A stretch of 64,000 nt of DNA, taken from contig OZ034968.1 of assembly GCA_964030785.1 (NCBI GenBank), positions 67,580,399 through 67,644,398 on the forward strand, given 5' to 3'. A model generated the notes under the pieces. It saw nothing but the letters and a program-made list of their open reading frames with translations, searched no databases and was not told the DNA's origin. Numbering within the stretch: the first letter of the stretch is position 1; each line of letters begins with the position of its first letter. The DNA comes from Siderastrea siderea (Eukaryota > Cnidaria > Anthozoa > Scleractinia > Rhizangiidae). Positions 44,895-56,465 of the stretch are shown here, piece by piece. A program made the translations under genes and the position numbers.

Positions 44895-45241
44895 TTAAAA
44901 TCTGTTATCTTCTGGAGAGGGACTCCTCTGTCTTTCGTCTACATCTTCAATTTGTGACACTTCACTCTCTTGTTCCCCACTGTCGTTCGGCTTTTTTGTG
45001 CCCATTTCGGCTGCATGGCGTTTGCGCCATTTTGTTCTTCGGTTTTGAAACCAGACTTTGACTTGGCTTTCTGTCATTCCGAGGGAGTAAGCCAACCGCG
45101 TTCTTTCCGGCCCTGCCAAGTATTTGGTCTGTTCGAAGGTTTTTTCAAGGGCGAAGATCTGGTGGCCGCTAAACGTTGGTCGAGTGTGCTTTCTTTTGCC
45201 GTCTACGTCTCTTTCACCACAGACCGAATGAGTCTGAGCTG
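44895..45241 (-). CDS. Nkx6: Nkx6-type homeobox protein, exon 2 (homeodomain)
   Basis: The DNA-binding exon of an NK6-class transcription factor. [28 protein letters not shown] and [20 protein letters not shown] are near-identical to bilaterian Nkx6 homeodomains. [17 protein letters not shown] marks helix 3 and the Nkx6-specific continuation. In the spliced protein the homeodomain is about residues 124-183, followed by an acidic, serine-rich tail of 39 residues that is shorter than in vertebrates. The acceptor TTTTTAG|CA (45242-45244) joins exon 1 in phase. The apparent upstream MFFVFL is intron. Nkx6 proteins pattern neural and endodermal tissue in animals; the role here is inferred. Confidence 0.92.
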
Positions 45242-46193
45242 CTAAAAACACGAAGAACAAATGGTTATAGCGTAGTTTATTCGGGATTAGTGGTATTAAG
45301 CGTGGTTAGATAATGTAATTAGCCGAAGCACAAGGCTTACGGCAGTTACTAACACTGAGTAGGACAGTTGACAACTGAGATCATTGAAATATGGCGGGCG
45401 AGCAAAAAATTTGCCTTTCCGTTCGTGGTTTGGCTGTATTGCTCACGTAGTAACATTTCAATTTTTTCTGAAAACAATCGGTCTGCCCTGTTTTCAAGAT
45501 GCTTTTTTACTGTATAAACTTGGTTTGTTTAGGTGAAGAATTTTGTGCAAATAATAAGCGTAGAGAGGAAATGAAGAGGATATATGTTATTCTCAAGGAT
45601 TATAGCCCCTATTATCGTAATACTGTCAAATTAGTAAAAGGGATAATGACATCGCTTTAGTGTAAGCTTTTAAGACAAAATAACTAATAAAATAAGGACG
45701 CTAAAGGTAAACTAAGCTTAAGGAAAGCTAATTTTTATTATCCTGTGGTTGGCTAAATACCAACCATCGTTCCGTAACAATTTAATTCCTTCTTCACGTT
45801 TTGAAAATTTTGCAAGTTTTCCTAGACAGTCAAATATCGCAGGTTTGCTAATTTAGGTAAAGTTTTCTTTTAGTATACATAGAACTGTATTTTAGCAGTG
45901 TAACTGCAAAAAGCCAATACCCATTTTGTCCAAGAATACATTTTACGGCAGAAATTTTACGGCAGCGCCAACACGAACTGCGTTTTCATCGTTTCCGTCA
46001 CACTTTCGTCTTAACGCCAGTACACAATAACTGTTTAGCCAAGCATGCTATAAATATTTTGGTTTGAAGGTATTTTCGATAAGCAATAATTTCAATCCCT
46101 CCACATACAGCAGCTGGTCGTAATAACTCTGGGAATGATTGAGCGTCCCTTTATACGTGGGAAACGCAAAGATCAATGAAACATGCAACGTAC
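45242..46193 (-). other. Intron of the Nkx6-type gene
   Basis: 952 bp, phase 1, with donor AACG|GTACGT (46193-46192) and acceptor TTTTTAG (45242). No gene or repeat noted inside. No intron interrupts the homeobox. Confidence 0.8.
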
Positions 46194-46515
46194 CGTTGAA
46201 TCTTTCTCTCCACTGTGATTGCAACATAGCGCTCCAGAGCAACGGCACGTTAGGACCGTAGCCGTACCTGCGCGGCGGCGGTACGGCGAGGTATGTTCGG
46301 TAGTGAGTGTCCGTGGGTACAGGCACGGGTGGACGAGGGTCCGGCTTGCTGAGTATATCATCAATTCTGTAAGATGAGGTCGGTTTTATGACAGGGACTC
46401 GGGGTGTTGGAGTTATCGGATGCTTCACTCCAGGAGATAGCGGCGGAGGATACTGGGGTAAGTTCCTAGGCTTCACATCCACGAAAGGGCTGAAGTGGAA
46501 GGAAGGCCTTTCCAT
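46194..46515 (-). CDS. Nkx6: Nkx6-type homeobox protein, exon 1
   Basis: Begins at the ATG 46513-46515 and ends at the donor at 46194, giving 107 codons plus one base. It is proline-rich with SYRIDDILSKP (about residues 47-57), matching the conserved ITDILSRP-type motif of Nkx6 N-termini, and PLLWSAMLQSQWRERF, resembling the conserved FWPGVMQSPxWR segment just before the splice. With exon 2 it gives 669 nt, 222 residues. The open frame past the donor is intronic. Confidence 0.88.
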
Positions 46516-48567
46516 GGTAGCTTGAAGTTTACTGTTCGTTAGTCAATCGTCTGGAGTTGTCGCACGGTTCTGTTTTTCGTACTGCTTGGGCGGCGAAGAA
46601 TAAGTTAACATTAATAAACTATAGTTGACTTTAGTTTTGATGCGCCTGTCAGTAGCTCAGCCAAGCGTAACGCGTTGATTGATAGGCTGTCGTGGCAAAC
46701 ATTAATTGATATAGTAGGTTTGTAATGGAAGATAACGAATAATGGAGTGGTCATGAGGCAAACGAACGAGCTGATTGGTTGAGAGCTGACAGGTGTTTTG
46801 GGAGGAAGCCATTTTAATGCTCCCTAAATGATTGAGGGTTTGTTAATGAATTTGCCTTCCACCTCAGAATGTTAGCGCGGGACAGAAAGAATGAAATTCC
46901 CTTGGTACATGCAGCAAAAAGGCTCGCTGACATCCACTTTAATAAAAACGCCCTTAATTGGCATCCTTAAAACAAATTGGCTTGATTTAAGACGATGAAA
47001 TGAACCTTATCTGCAGTCTTTTTATAGACCAATTGAAAACAATACGTTTGCGCGTCATTAGCAATTTGGCTGTCTTTATGCAATAATTGTTTGCAATGAG
47101 AGCTTAGTCCATGTGTTAAATGTGTATATTGGTTTATTACTCGGCGTAATTCAAACAGTGAGCTCGCCAAATGAATAACAAAGGGATAAAAAGTAGTAAT
47201 CTTATAAAACGATAACATCAAAACAGTGTTAATCACGATGTCAAAACATAAAGCTGTTACGGTTTGTAATTTTATCATCTAAATGTAGAATCAGCTACCT
47301 TTTTGTTACTTTTTTATCACTTGCCGCTCTAAATCGAAATTGGAAAAGTGGGCAGTTTATGGGATTATAACTGCCTGTTATCAACCGCGATTCATTGCCC
47401 AATTCAGCTCACCAGCATCGTATTATCAGATTGAAACTTATGTGTAAAACAAGAGTGCAACTTGCTCGATATAGAGTTAGAAAATGAGTCGAGCAATAAA
47501 ATTCATTTTGTCAAATTTCATCCATTCCATTTAAAGATTATATCTGTTCTTTTAAAGTTATTTTGAACAACCAAGTAATTTTTTTCCGCTTTTGCAGAAT
47601 CATTTTTCTTCCTAAGGAAAATTATTTTTTATTGTTTGACTTTCCTGCTAACTTAAATAAAAATCTATTACAAATTAAATTAAATAAACACCATTTCGAG
47701 AAAACAAATTGAAAACTATTATGAGGTGAAGCCTTTCATTTTTACAAATCCAACACAGTAAGAAAAGTGCTTAGAATATATCTTGATTTTGATGATAAAG
47801 AATAAGAAACGGTAAATCACAATCGTCCATTTTATGGGAAAAAAAATTGAATACTTTTCAAACTGTGACCATCAAGGTTTAATCCTAATTTTCTGTAAAG
47901 ACCTCAATTTAAAGATATATATAAAGTTTGAAGACAATTTTTCAATATTGTTATTATTCAACTGTGGAACGGTTTATCACAAAGCTTATCAATACACCCG
48001 CGTTTTGAAATTTCAATAAGAAAAACAATTTGGCCTTAGTTTCTTTAATTTGTCAAGTTCAATCTACATTTAATAATTGTTATTTGTTTTCCATGTACCC
48101 TCCTTTCGAAAACGTGCTGTCAAGGATGTTTACAAGTTTTCAACAAAAACCTTATCATAAGTTGAAAATTGAAACATTTCGTTTTTGTGACAATAAAATT
48201 AAACCGGCGACCGGAAGAGGTAAAACTTTAATAGAATTCAGAAACTAAAGCTACACGACAGGTCAGTTCTAGATAGTTAAGGCCCCATCTACGTCTAATC
48301 CCTTCTTGTTTTCATGAAAACGCACGCACTTTTCTTTCGTTTGAAATCGTCTGTTTTCCTGATCTGCAAAGATTTGAATGCTGATGAGAACGGAGAATTT
48401 CGAAAACGTTACCGATAGGCGAAAAATATAACGCATCACAGAATGTGATTTGAACAGAAAAGACGTGCATGGACATGTGAAAACGATAAAAAAATATTTA
48501 AGTGTGAACAAAATCTAATTTTTGCCATGTTTTTGGCCAAATATGATTTGGAAACGAATCAGTGTGT
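46516..48567. other. Upstream region of the Nkx6-type gene
   Basis: Should contain the promoter; no specific element can be called. AT-rich with a CTATAGTTTATTAATG stretch on the minus strand near 46610. Open frames inside (for example 46967-47278) have no recognisable similarity. Confidence 0.4.
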
Positions 48568-48795
48568 AAAGGCTGGTTTCCATATGATCGCTACTATCGC
48601 TACGGTCGCTGCGATCGCTGGAGAAAACGTTCAGCAATCGTTGCCATCATGTGGAACCACTTTTTAGCGATCGTAGCGATCGCAGCAATCATGTGGAAAC
48701 CAGCTCAGTTATGGAAACTGCTTTGCCATCAAAGTCGCAACGACCGCTCAACTGTTTTGGTAGCGATCGTAGCCGTCATATGGAAACCAGCCTTA
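48568..48795. mobile_element. MITE of about 228 bp with GGCTGGTTTCCATATGA ends
   Basis: AAAGGCTGGTTTCCATATGA at the left (from 48568) is the inverse of TCATATGGAAACCAGCCTTA at the right (48776-48795), with one mismatch in the outermost bases. The interior is full of GCGATCG-type words in both orientations plus ATGTGGAA motifs and can fold on itself. Non-coding; the target duplication is not clear. Fragments with CAGCGATCGTAGCGA occur near 18492. Confidence 0.7.
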
Positions 48796-48799
48796 GGTT

Positions 48800-51700
48800 G
48801 CATGCTTGAGACAAAATAACCCTGTTACAGTGGTGGGAGGTGATCCTAACACATTCTGAATAGACGATTCTTTCGGCATTATATGCTACTGATTTGGTCA
48901 AAACGCCGTGAAGTTGTTGTTGTTTTTTCTTATTCACTGATAGGTGTTGTAACTTTAGAAATTCAATTTGAAGCTTTGTTGTCTACACTTCTTTGATGAA
49001 AAGAAAAAAAAATGTAATTCTTAATTGTAAACACCCGGTATCTAAAAAGGGAAAGATCTGAGTGTACGTATGAAGGAGGTGTCCACGGTCTATATATTAA
49101 AGAGAACGAGCTCATAGCCAAAGAAAAGCGCAGCCGGGCAAATTAGCTATGATTTCATGTACGACGACATTGAGACAGTGTAATAATTGTTTTGTTATGT
49201 ACTCTAGACAACCTCTGGTGTGGGTCACAAAAAAATGTTATAAGAAAGCAAAGCAAACACTTGCTCACCAGCTTTTTGCGCGACTTCACTAACGAGAAAA
49301 TAAAAGTTAAAAGCTTATACATTAGGGAGCCAATCGGAGGGCGTGTTTCCCCACATTTAGTGGCTGAAAGGATACCAGCGAAAAAATGATTGGCAACCCT
49401 GCGATGGACTAGTACCCTTGCTCCTTCATGCTGCAGAAACACTGGGTTAAGCTGCAGCCGTCTTAATTGAGAAATGCGACTTCATCGTCGCGGCGAATTG
49501 GTTCACTAGCATTTGTTAGTCAGCCGTTTTCTGTTTCATTTGCGACGGCAGGTACACCAGGCGATTGCTGGCAATTTTTGCAGATCTTCTGCGAATTTAA
49601 TCGCCAATACCTGATCTGACCTGCTGACAAGCCAGTCATATTGATCATTTTGATCGCTCTTTGTGACTATCAAAATCGCTGGCTAAAATCGTCGTAGTAG
49701 CGATTTTCACCATCGCCACGACAAGCATATAAAATCGCATAGTGGGTTTTTTTTTGCGTAAGTCATCTAATTTTCCCTATCCTATCTTTGCTCCGGGAAG
49801 GCCAGAACCCAGGTTTTATTTGTTGAAAATTATGTGCAAATATGGGGGTTACTTTCTAAAGAAACTATGGTGCCGCGCTGAGTCGGTGGGGAAGCGAAAC
49901 ACAAAAATTTGAATTTATCAAATGAGTTGATAACTAAGGTAAACTGGCCACCCTGGAGAAAGTTCACGATTCGAGCGTTAGCCCTCCGTCGGAGCGAATC
50001 AAGGAATTGTGGGTTGTGCTTGGGTTGTATGGAGAAGGGTGCAGCTACACTATTGGTAGGAACATGGCAACGTAGAAAGCAAGAATAAATTCGTGAATGA
50101 AAAGCGTTCGTTGATACCTTGGGGGCTAAGTGTGCTGATTTGAAAAATGAATTTTTGCTCTAGATTTTTACGGCTTTCCGTGTTCCAATGTAGGGAAAGC
50201 CCGCAAACCGTCATGTGTTGGCTAGAATGATTAGGGAGATTGTAGTTTCAGGCGACTGGTTTGGATGCGTCCTCATCATTTATTTCGACGTCTCGTTGGT
50301 TTGGCGGAAACGGTCGTCTAGTCCCCTCCCAGTCGCCCAACTATGAGCCTGCCTATTCGCTTTCACGAGCTAGCTCAAGAAATGTCTCTTTAACCCCCCC
50401 AAACCGCAGAAGCATAAACAGTGATTAATTACGAAGGAGATGAAATTAATTAACACGTCTCAACTTAGGATTAAAGGATTGCCATCTGTAAACTCAAACT
50501 TTCATGTTTTTGTTATGTTGCACGTTTGTAAATTTTTAAGCTACTACGGTGATAAGTGTGAGTTTTTCCTCACTGCAAATAGAGGTGCCGGTAAAATACT
50601 CACAAAGTAGAGTTAGATAAAATAAACGGTCAAAAAACGTTTTTGCGTTCTTTAGGCCAATTGCAGTTGCAACCTTTGCGTGGTTTGAACCGGAATTAGT
50701 TACTTAAGCTCAATAGAACGTTCTACGGAAACAAACGCCAACTCTGTAATTAACGCTTTCTTCGATTTCCATTTGTAAAAGTGTAATAATGGACCCCTAT
50801 TTAAGCTGAACAAAAGAAGATGATTTAAGCTAACAAAGGAGTTAATCCGCTTTTCAATTATACTTTATTAGAACTTGATTGATGCATTGATGTGCTTTTA
50901 CTTCATAAATGCTGTATATGACAACTTACCCCTGTGAATTTTATCTAGTGTGGAAATTTGATCTGTTGACGTCGTAACTTTTTTGTTGCCCTGTTTTCAA
51001 AATTCAGTCAGTTAACAGGAGTCGACTTGAAGTACACAACTTTGCAAAAGAAACTGAAAAACCTACTTTAAACGTTAAAACATGGCCAACACACGTGTTT
51101 GACTTCATCCTTGCGATGGAGCTATTTCCTGTTTACTTTTCATAGGCATTTTTTAAATCTTGACCCATTCACTCCCAACCGTTTTCAAAAAAACCACCAG
51201 TTTTAAGCAATGTTGCCGTAATTTGGTTGGCTCCTCTCTGCTCAAAAGCAAATCCCGCTCCAAATGTCTATAACTTCATTTGCAGCATGTAAACTAGACT
51301 TTTCTTCTATTTCCTAGGTTCTTTGGCAAATTTGATATCGGGCATGCGCACAATTCAAACTTTGGACAGGTTTTGAAGGAGAAAAACACCGTACCCGGTC
51401 GTCTTTCCGGATTTAAGCGCTCAGTCCCGTTGCTTTTTGTTCTCAGTTCAATTTGGGAGGGTTGGGATGGGGGGGTTGTTGGCCATTTATGGTCTTTCCT
51501 TGCATTAGAAAAAATTTCAACTTAACTTTCAGGAAATTTGCGACTAGAAGTGTCAACCGGTGCAAGGCCAAGTTTTGCATCAATTTCACAAGGAAACTTT
51601 TTTCTTTTTTCTTTGTGTAACTTTGGTCTATTTTACTGAGCGCTTCAGTTTAGGCACTTTTTGTTAGAAGTGTGCCAGGTGCATCAAGTGGTTATCAAAA

Positions 51701-52078
51701 TCATCTGCTGTCACTCAAAGTGATGACGTTACAAATTGAACAATGACTATGGTCCTTTACGGGCGGTTTTGGGCGGCACAGGAGTTATGGGCTAAATCGA
51801 TTCCATAAGAAATGTTTAAATAAACCCTTTATAAAAAGCTTTCCGACTTTCTGAAAGTGCGGTTTTTGGATGTCATTTTATGAAATTCAGTCATTTCGTC
51901 GCTCGTTTGCGACTCCGTCGCTCACACGTCTCGCGACTCAGTGGCAAGTTGATAATTGTGTTTGACTTTCCTTTCTAGAGTTTTGTTTAGCTTGACGATG
52001 CATATCACTGTTCGGGATCAGAGGTCATCCACATTTCAGGGGGGAGGGTTGCTTACATAAGTTTTCTTATAAGTGTTG
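48800..52078. other. Long spacer without recognised genes
   Basis: No coding region supported. Some inverted pairs are visible (for example GGCGACTGG near 50251 and CCAGTCGCC near 50330), likely more MITE debris. The rest is AT-rich single-copy-looking DNA. Confidence 0.4.
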
Positions 52079-52288
52079 TCACTTCTTTGTCCTTTCTTGG
52101 TCTCGCAGGTGTTCGCGTAAGCGCTCACCTAGTCCCCTCCCTGTTTCGCCAATACAAATCTTTTCGCATAAAGTGCATGTTATGCAATAGATAACATTTT
52201 AGGAGGTGCCTGTAAAGCGATCCGTGATTTTAATAGATCGCTTGGGTTCTGTTATTTTGTCCACAGTGCGAATGAAAGGACAAGTGTT
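52079..52288 (-). pseudogene. Penelope-like element GIY-YIG endonuclease fragment with stops
   Basis: The minus strand reads RYNTCPFIRTVDKITEPK, then IKITDRFTGTS, a stop, NVIYCITCTLCEKICIGET, GRGLGERLREHLRD and another stop. The CxxC linker, the I-Y-C-I-T-C core and GETGRxLxxRxREHL are typical of the C-terminal GIY-YIG region of Penelope-like elements. The reverse transcriptase part is not seen here. This is a dead remnant 170-380 bp beyond the end of the GPCR gene at 52456. Confidence 0.8.
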
Positions 52289-52455
52289 GTATCGTTTGTG
52301 CGCTCAGTTAAAGCCCGGGTACCAGGTTGATCGTCAGATTCTCTGGCACTAGGCGCCAGTAAATTGGATGAAGCGCAAAAACTGGCCATTTTTTATTTCC
52401 TTGCGTCTCTCTTGACATTATTTTTTCATTCGTAGTAGTTTTAGTTCTCCTCAAA

Positions 52456-53364
52456 CTATTGACAAAAGACCGTCCGTTTTACCGCCGCGCGGATTTCACG
52501 GAGGCGCTAGCAGTAGATGACAGGATTTAATGACGAGTTTAAAAAAATCAGGGTTTGAGCGAATTCTGTTACCAGGATCGTAAATGTGTTTTTCTTGTAC
52601 ATGTCGCGAAGGATTAGAAAAACGAAATAGGGAAAATAACACAGCAAGCGAATCACACAAACATAAAACATGCTCACTGCCGATCTTACGTAGCCTGTAG
52701 AATTTCCAATAATTGTGATGCTCTGAGTTTGTTCATTTTGAATTCTTCTCCGATGATTTCTCACAACTTTGAAAATCTTGACATACACAGCAAACGTAAT
52801 AAAAAGGCACGAAGCTATGACACAAACGACGGCAAAAAATGTTATTCTTTTGTTCCATATTAACGTTGAAGCGACAAAAGCTGCCACAATCCACAGAATT
52901 CCAAGAAGAAAAGCTGTCCGTCGCACGGTGACGATCGCACAATATCGTAAATGAAGATGGACGGCTAGGTATCTGTCAATGCTTACCGCCGTCGTTGTAA
53001 GGAAGGAAACACCGCAAAACAGATTGGAAATAATGTTAAACACTTCCATTGTTGATCGCCATGTTTGTCGTTGGTAGGCAATATAAAAGGATTGATAGAT
53101 GATGTAAAATGGTTGCACAATCATTCCGACACCGAAATCGCAGACCGCTAGGCCGTAGAGAAGGACGTTGGAAGGTGAATGCAGGGATGGGTTATTCCAT
53201 AGCGAGTAAATAACTACCAAATTTCCTAATATTGCGGTGATAGACAACGGCGTGTTCAATACGCAGTTTACAATAATGGGCACACGATCTTCGTTAAAAA
53301 AGTCTTGAGAATCTGATTCTGAGTTTGAAAAACTATCATTCTCCATCACACTAGAAAGGGCCAT
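52456..53364 (-). CDS. Class A orphan GPCR with an in-frame stop after NPVIY (285 aa readable)
   Basis: A single-exon receptor close to the one at 59507-60427: SITAILGN in TM1, LAVCDF in TM2, DRY at 130-132 in DRYLAVHLHLRY, CYFP in TM6 and LNPVIYC in TM7. The open frame from the first ATG (53362-53364) ends at TAG 52507-52509, exactly where the paralogue has TGG (YCWRLRDIR). The next 16 codons (RLREIRAAVKRTV...) still match helix 8 and end at a natural stop, 52456-52458. A G-to-A change thus removes helix 8 and the tail. All seven helices survive, so it may be a young pseudogene, a null allele or a tailless receptor. The frame extends upstream only to a GTG. Confidence 0.82.
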
Positions 53365-54941
53365 TTCTTGCCTTCTCACTTAGTTCGGCTCTGTTCGAGG
53401 GTCAGTATAATTGTTTCGGTTTGATAATTTGAATTTCGTGTAAATAATTAAGGCTTCCCCAATTTTTTTTTATCTCTTTCAGGAGATGCGTATAAATTGC
53501 TTCAGCGGGGGTTTGCATAAATTTGACCAGCCTCGTAATTAAAAAGTAAAAGCTTCAATTTTTTATTCAAAAATATTACCCGCAGCTCTACCTGCAATTA
53601 GACTCTTGAAGATCGAATACCTATTAAAGTGCTTTCCCTTTTTTTTGCTCTAGACTCTGTGTCTCCAGAAACAGATATATGTGCGTTTTTATGTGTCTGG
53701 TTATTATTTCTTGAACAGCATGTGCCGACACTAAAGTAAACAGACTGAAATCAATTAAAATGTTTTGAAATACCTAGCATAGAGTTTTGAAACTTAAATA
53801 ATTTTCGATCGTGGTTCACGCCACTTCGTAGTCGGCGTTTTTCGTCATAGAAAATACATCCTTACTCGACGGGCGTATAGATTAATATGTGCAGATATTT
53901 TAGAAGTTGTGTAGTAGTTTCTCGAACCTCGTATAGAGGCGAGAAACAGATGAATCAAAGAGCATAATTTCCGCCAGCATTATCTGAAAAGCCTAGTCAT
54001 CGAATAAGTATTTCCACAACATTTTCCATGTAATTAATTTAGCTTCAACTCTCAGTTGGGAGACAACAGTGCCATATGGTCCATACTGTCCTTATATACA
54101 TTGAAAAATGACGCAGTAGAGTAATAACAAAATATAATAATGAGTTTGAAGTTTGAAATTGCTCTGAACAATACTTTAATTGGTTGCGTGGTTTACAAAC
54201 ATTCTTTTCGCTGATTATAATTTATCTTGATATTTCATCATGGGTTTTTAAAAATAAACTGGAAATATTAAATAGCAGCCTTTTCAATATCGCTGTGTTT
54301 CAGTTAGTGTGAATAATTGTTTTAATAGGCGTTTGCTTGCTTCTTAAACGTACTGAGAAAACATTTTAACAAACTGAGATCTCAGTTTACTTAATAATCA
54401 AAATCAAACATTTCACTGCCACAGAATCATTCTTCAGAAGGAAATTTATTTTTCTCAGTCTAGCAGGCACCGCGCACCACTTAATTTTGCAAAGATAAAA
54501 ACGAGATGTAACATAACAATGTTAAGTTATAGTCAACGTGTATAAAGATTCAGGACCTAACCAGTACGTGAGGTTTCTTCAGTTACATATTACGGTTTGA
54601 GTTTTGACAGATTTCAGTTAGTCCTCAGATAAAGTCACCCCGAACATGCAGTGGATCCCGTGTTAAATCAGTCTGTCAGTTAGTTGGTTAAAATTGCAAG
54701 TTGTCTTCGCTTTAGTTTTCTCACTTTCAAATTGGCTCCGGGGTCCCTGTCTAGTTTCGAAAAACACTTCCTATGTTTCCGTAGCATAGTAATTAAGGTT
54801 GGGCCAGTGTCGATGCCAAATATTCGATGTCATCGATATTTAGTTTTGCTGAGGTACATCGATACCAGCGCAGTATCGATACCAGCGCGCAGTGTCGGTG
54901 ACTGCGATACTGCTCACGTGACCACTTGGAAGAAACACTGT
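53365..54941. other. Upstream region of the 52.5-kb GPCR, no genes
   Basis: No gene called. GATGTCATCGAT and repeated ATCGATACCAGCG words near 54830-54890 form a small local repeat. The open frame across the GAA repeat (54684-55223) is an artefact of the microsatellite. Confidence 0.45.
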
Positions 54942-55007
54942 GAAGAAGAAGAAGAAGAAGAAGAAGAAGAAGAAGATGAAGAAGAAGAAGAAGAAGAAGA
55001 AGAAGAT
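54942..55007 (+). repeat. GAA trinucleotide microsatellite
   Basis: About 21 GAA units with two GAT interruptions. Confidence 0.95.
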
Positions 55008-55081
55008 GCGTGTATATTCCACGCTATGTTCGAGGGAATTTTTCTTCTACTGATGAACCGGGCCGGTGATGAAGCGAAATC

Positions 55082-55171
55082 CTCTCAAGCCATCCTCGTT
55101 CCCAGGACTTTTTTTCCTTTTTTCAAATTTAAAAAAGGGAAAAAGTCCTGGGAACGAGGTTGCTCTCAAGC
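55082..55171. mobile_element. 72-bp hairpin element with 9-bp target duplication
   Basis: The element is 55091-55162. CCTCGTTCCCAGGAC at the left is the inverse of GTCCTGGGAACGAGG at the right, joined by an A/T-rich stem. CTCTCAAGC occurs on both sides (55082-55090 and 55163-55171), a 9-bp target duplication. It shares its arms with the hairpins at 3852 and 26134, which shows they form one mobile family. Confidence 0.8.
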
Positions 55172-55270
55172 AGGAGCAGTTGATTGTATTCTTGCACAGG
55201 ATCCAACTTCTTGGCCTGTCTGAGTATGCTTTAATAACAAATCCATGAACTTACTCCGCACATAATTCCG

Positions 55271-55342
55271 ATCCCCCAACGGGAATCGGACCCATGAACT
55301 TCTGTTTTCCGGTTAGAACGCCTTACCACTGAGCTATGGGGA
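55271..55342 (-). repeat. tRNA-like sequence, pseudogene or SINE head
   Basis: On the minus strand, CCCCATAGCTCAGTGGTAAG fits a tRNA D arm and A box, and GGGTCCGATTCCCGTTGGGG fits a T arm and B box with one mismatch. The acceptor stem is mostly complementary. The anticodon arm (TTCT ... AGAA) leaves an oversized loop, so no anticodon is assigned and a working tRNA is unlikely. Confidence 0.5.
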
Positions 55343-56354
55343 CACATACTGAAAGAGGTCTTACAATAGGGGTTATCCATCTACGTATGTGCCCTTCTTT
55401 TACAATAGTTCAGTTCCGAGTTTACCACGGCGACCGCTGGATAAAAAGATTAAGGACCCATTTGTACAGGTTTGTGTCACTCTGAAGTAAAATATTCACA
55501 AATACCAGCAGGAATGTGCGGAATTTTAAAAATAAAACAATACATAGAGTTGTGAATAGTTCATCTTCTCACTGTTATTTGTAAATGTTTTACTTCAGGG
55601 TGAGACTAACCCTGTAGAAATGCGTCTTTTGTCTTTGTAGCCAGCGGTCTTGGTGAACTCGAAATTCGCGTGGACTTTTGAGCTTTACATCACAGCCCAG
55701 TGCTTGCCAAATATCGGTAATTATTATTCAACAAATTGTCACTATGCCCATATATGGTAAGGAAGCCCTCAATATCTGTCATCCTACATGACAGATATCC
55801 TGCGATATACGTAAATGACCATATTTGGAAGTGCACTGCAGATTTTCTTTCATTGCTTGTTTGGCGGCCATTTTGAAAAGCGAGGCAGTTTTAGCAGTGT
55901 TCTCCGTAAATTTTAACTCTCTGGAAGAAACTTTCCACGATTAAATGCTCTCAAAAAGTCAACAAGTATTTGCTTCAGCTCACAAAGATATCCAGAGGTT
56001 GACTTGGAATTTTCATAGTGAGAACTCAACCAAGAAAATGTTATTGCGAACGAAGCAGCACACTTACTCACGGAAAGTTGTAAAGACTAAAGTTGAAAAG
56101 ATTTTAATTCACAGAAAGAGGACTTGTTCTCGGTAAGGTAGCAATATTTTTTTTCCTTTGTCTTGTCATTTCCAAACATGAGTTTGTAAATATATAAGTC
56201 TTTTTAAGTGAACGGTAGTAAACTTCGATTTCTTGAAGTTCTGTTTTGATTTTTATTAAGCTTATGTATTACTAGCTTTTAGTGTTTTTATCATAGAGCC
56301 GTAGTTTTTCTCGTTCTGAAAATGGTAGGCGATGGGAATTTGTTGAATAATAAA
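55343..56354. other. Spacer without recognised genes
   Basis: Contains an imperfect hairpin around 55747-55835 (ATATCTGTCAT ... ATGACAGATAT at the centre) of MITE type. No gene. Confidence 0.4.
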
Positions 56355-56465
56355 ACAATTATCCTGCTCAATCTTGCGGAATATCCCCTGATTTAGCCAA
56401 CTCGGCCTACGGCCTCGTCGGCTAAGTATCAGGTGATATTCCGCGCGATTTCGCAGGATAATTGT
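56355..56465. mobile_element. 111-bp foldback element
   Basis: ACAATTATCCTGC at the left pairs with GCAGGATAATTGT at the right. GCGGAATATC pairs with GATATTCCGC, and the loop is a GGCCTACGGCC palindrome. Same design as the hairpin at 57938. Confidence 0.75.

Noticed and set aside
54684..55223. 179-codon frame with a poly-Glu stretch
   Set aside because: The Glu run is the GAA microsatellite and the frame also crosses a hairpin element; no domain or conserved start.
55271..55342. Functional tRNA gene
   Set aside because: The anticodon loop is too large and stem pairs are missing; only A- and B-box-like segments fit.
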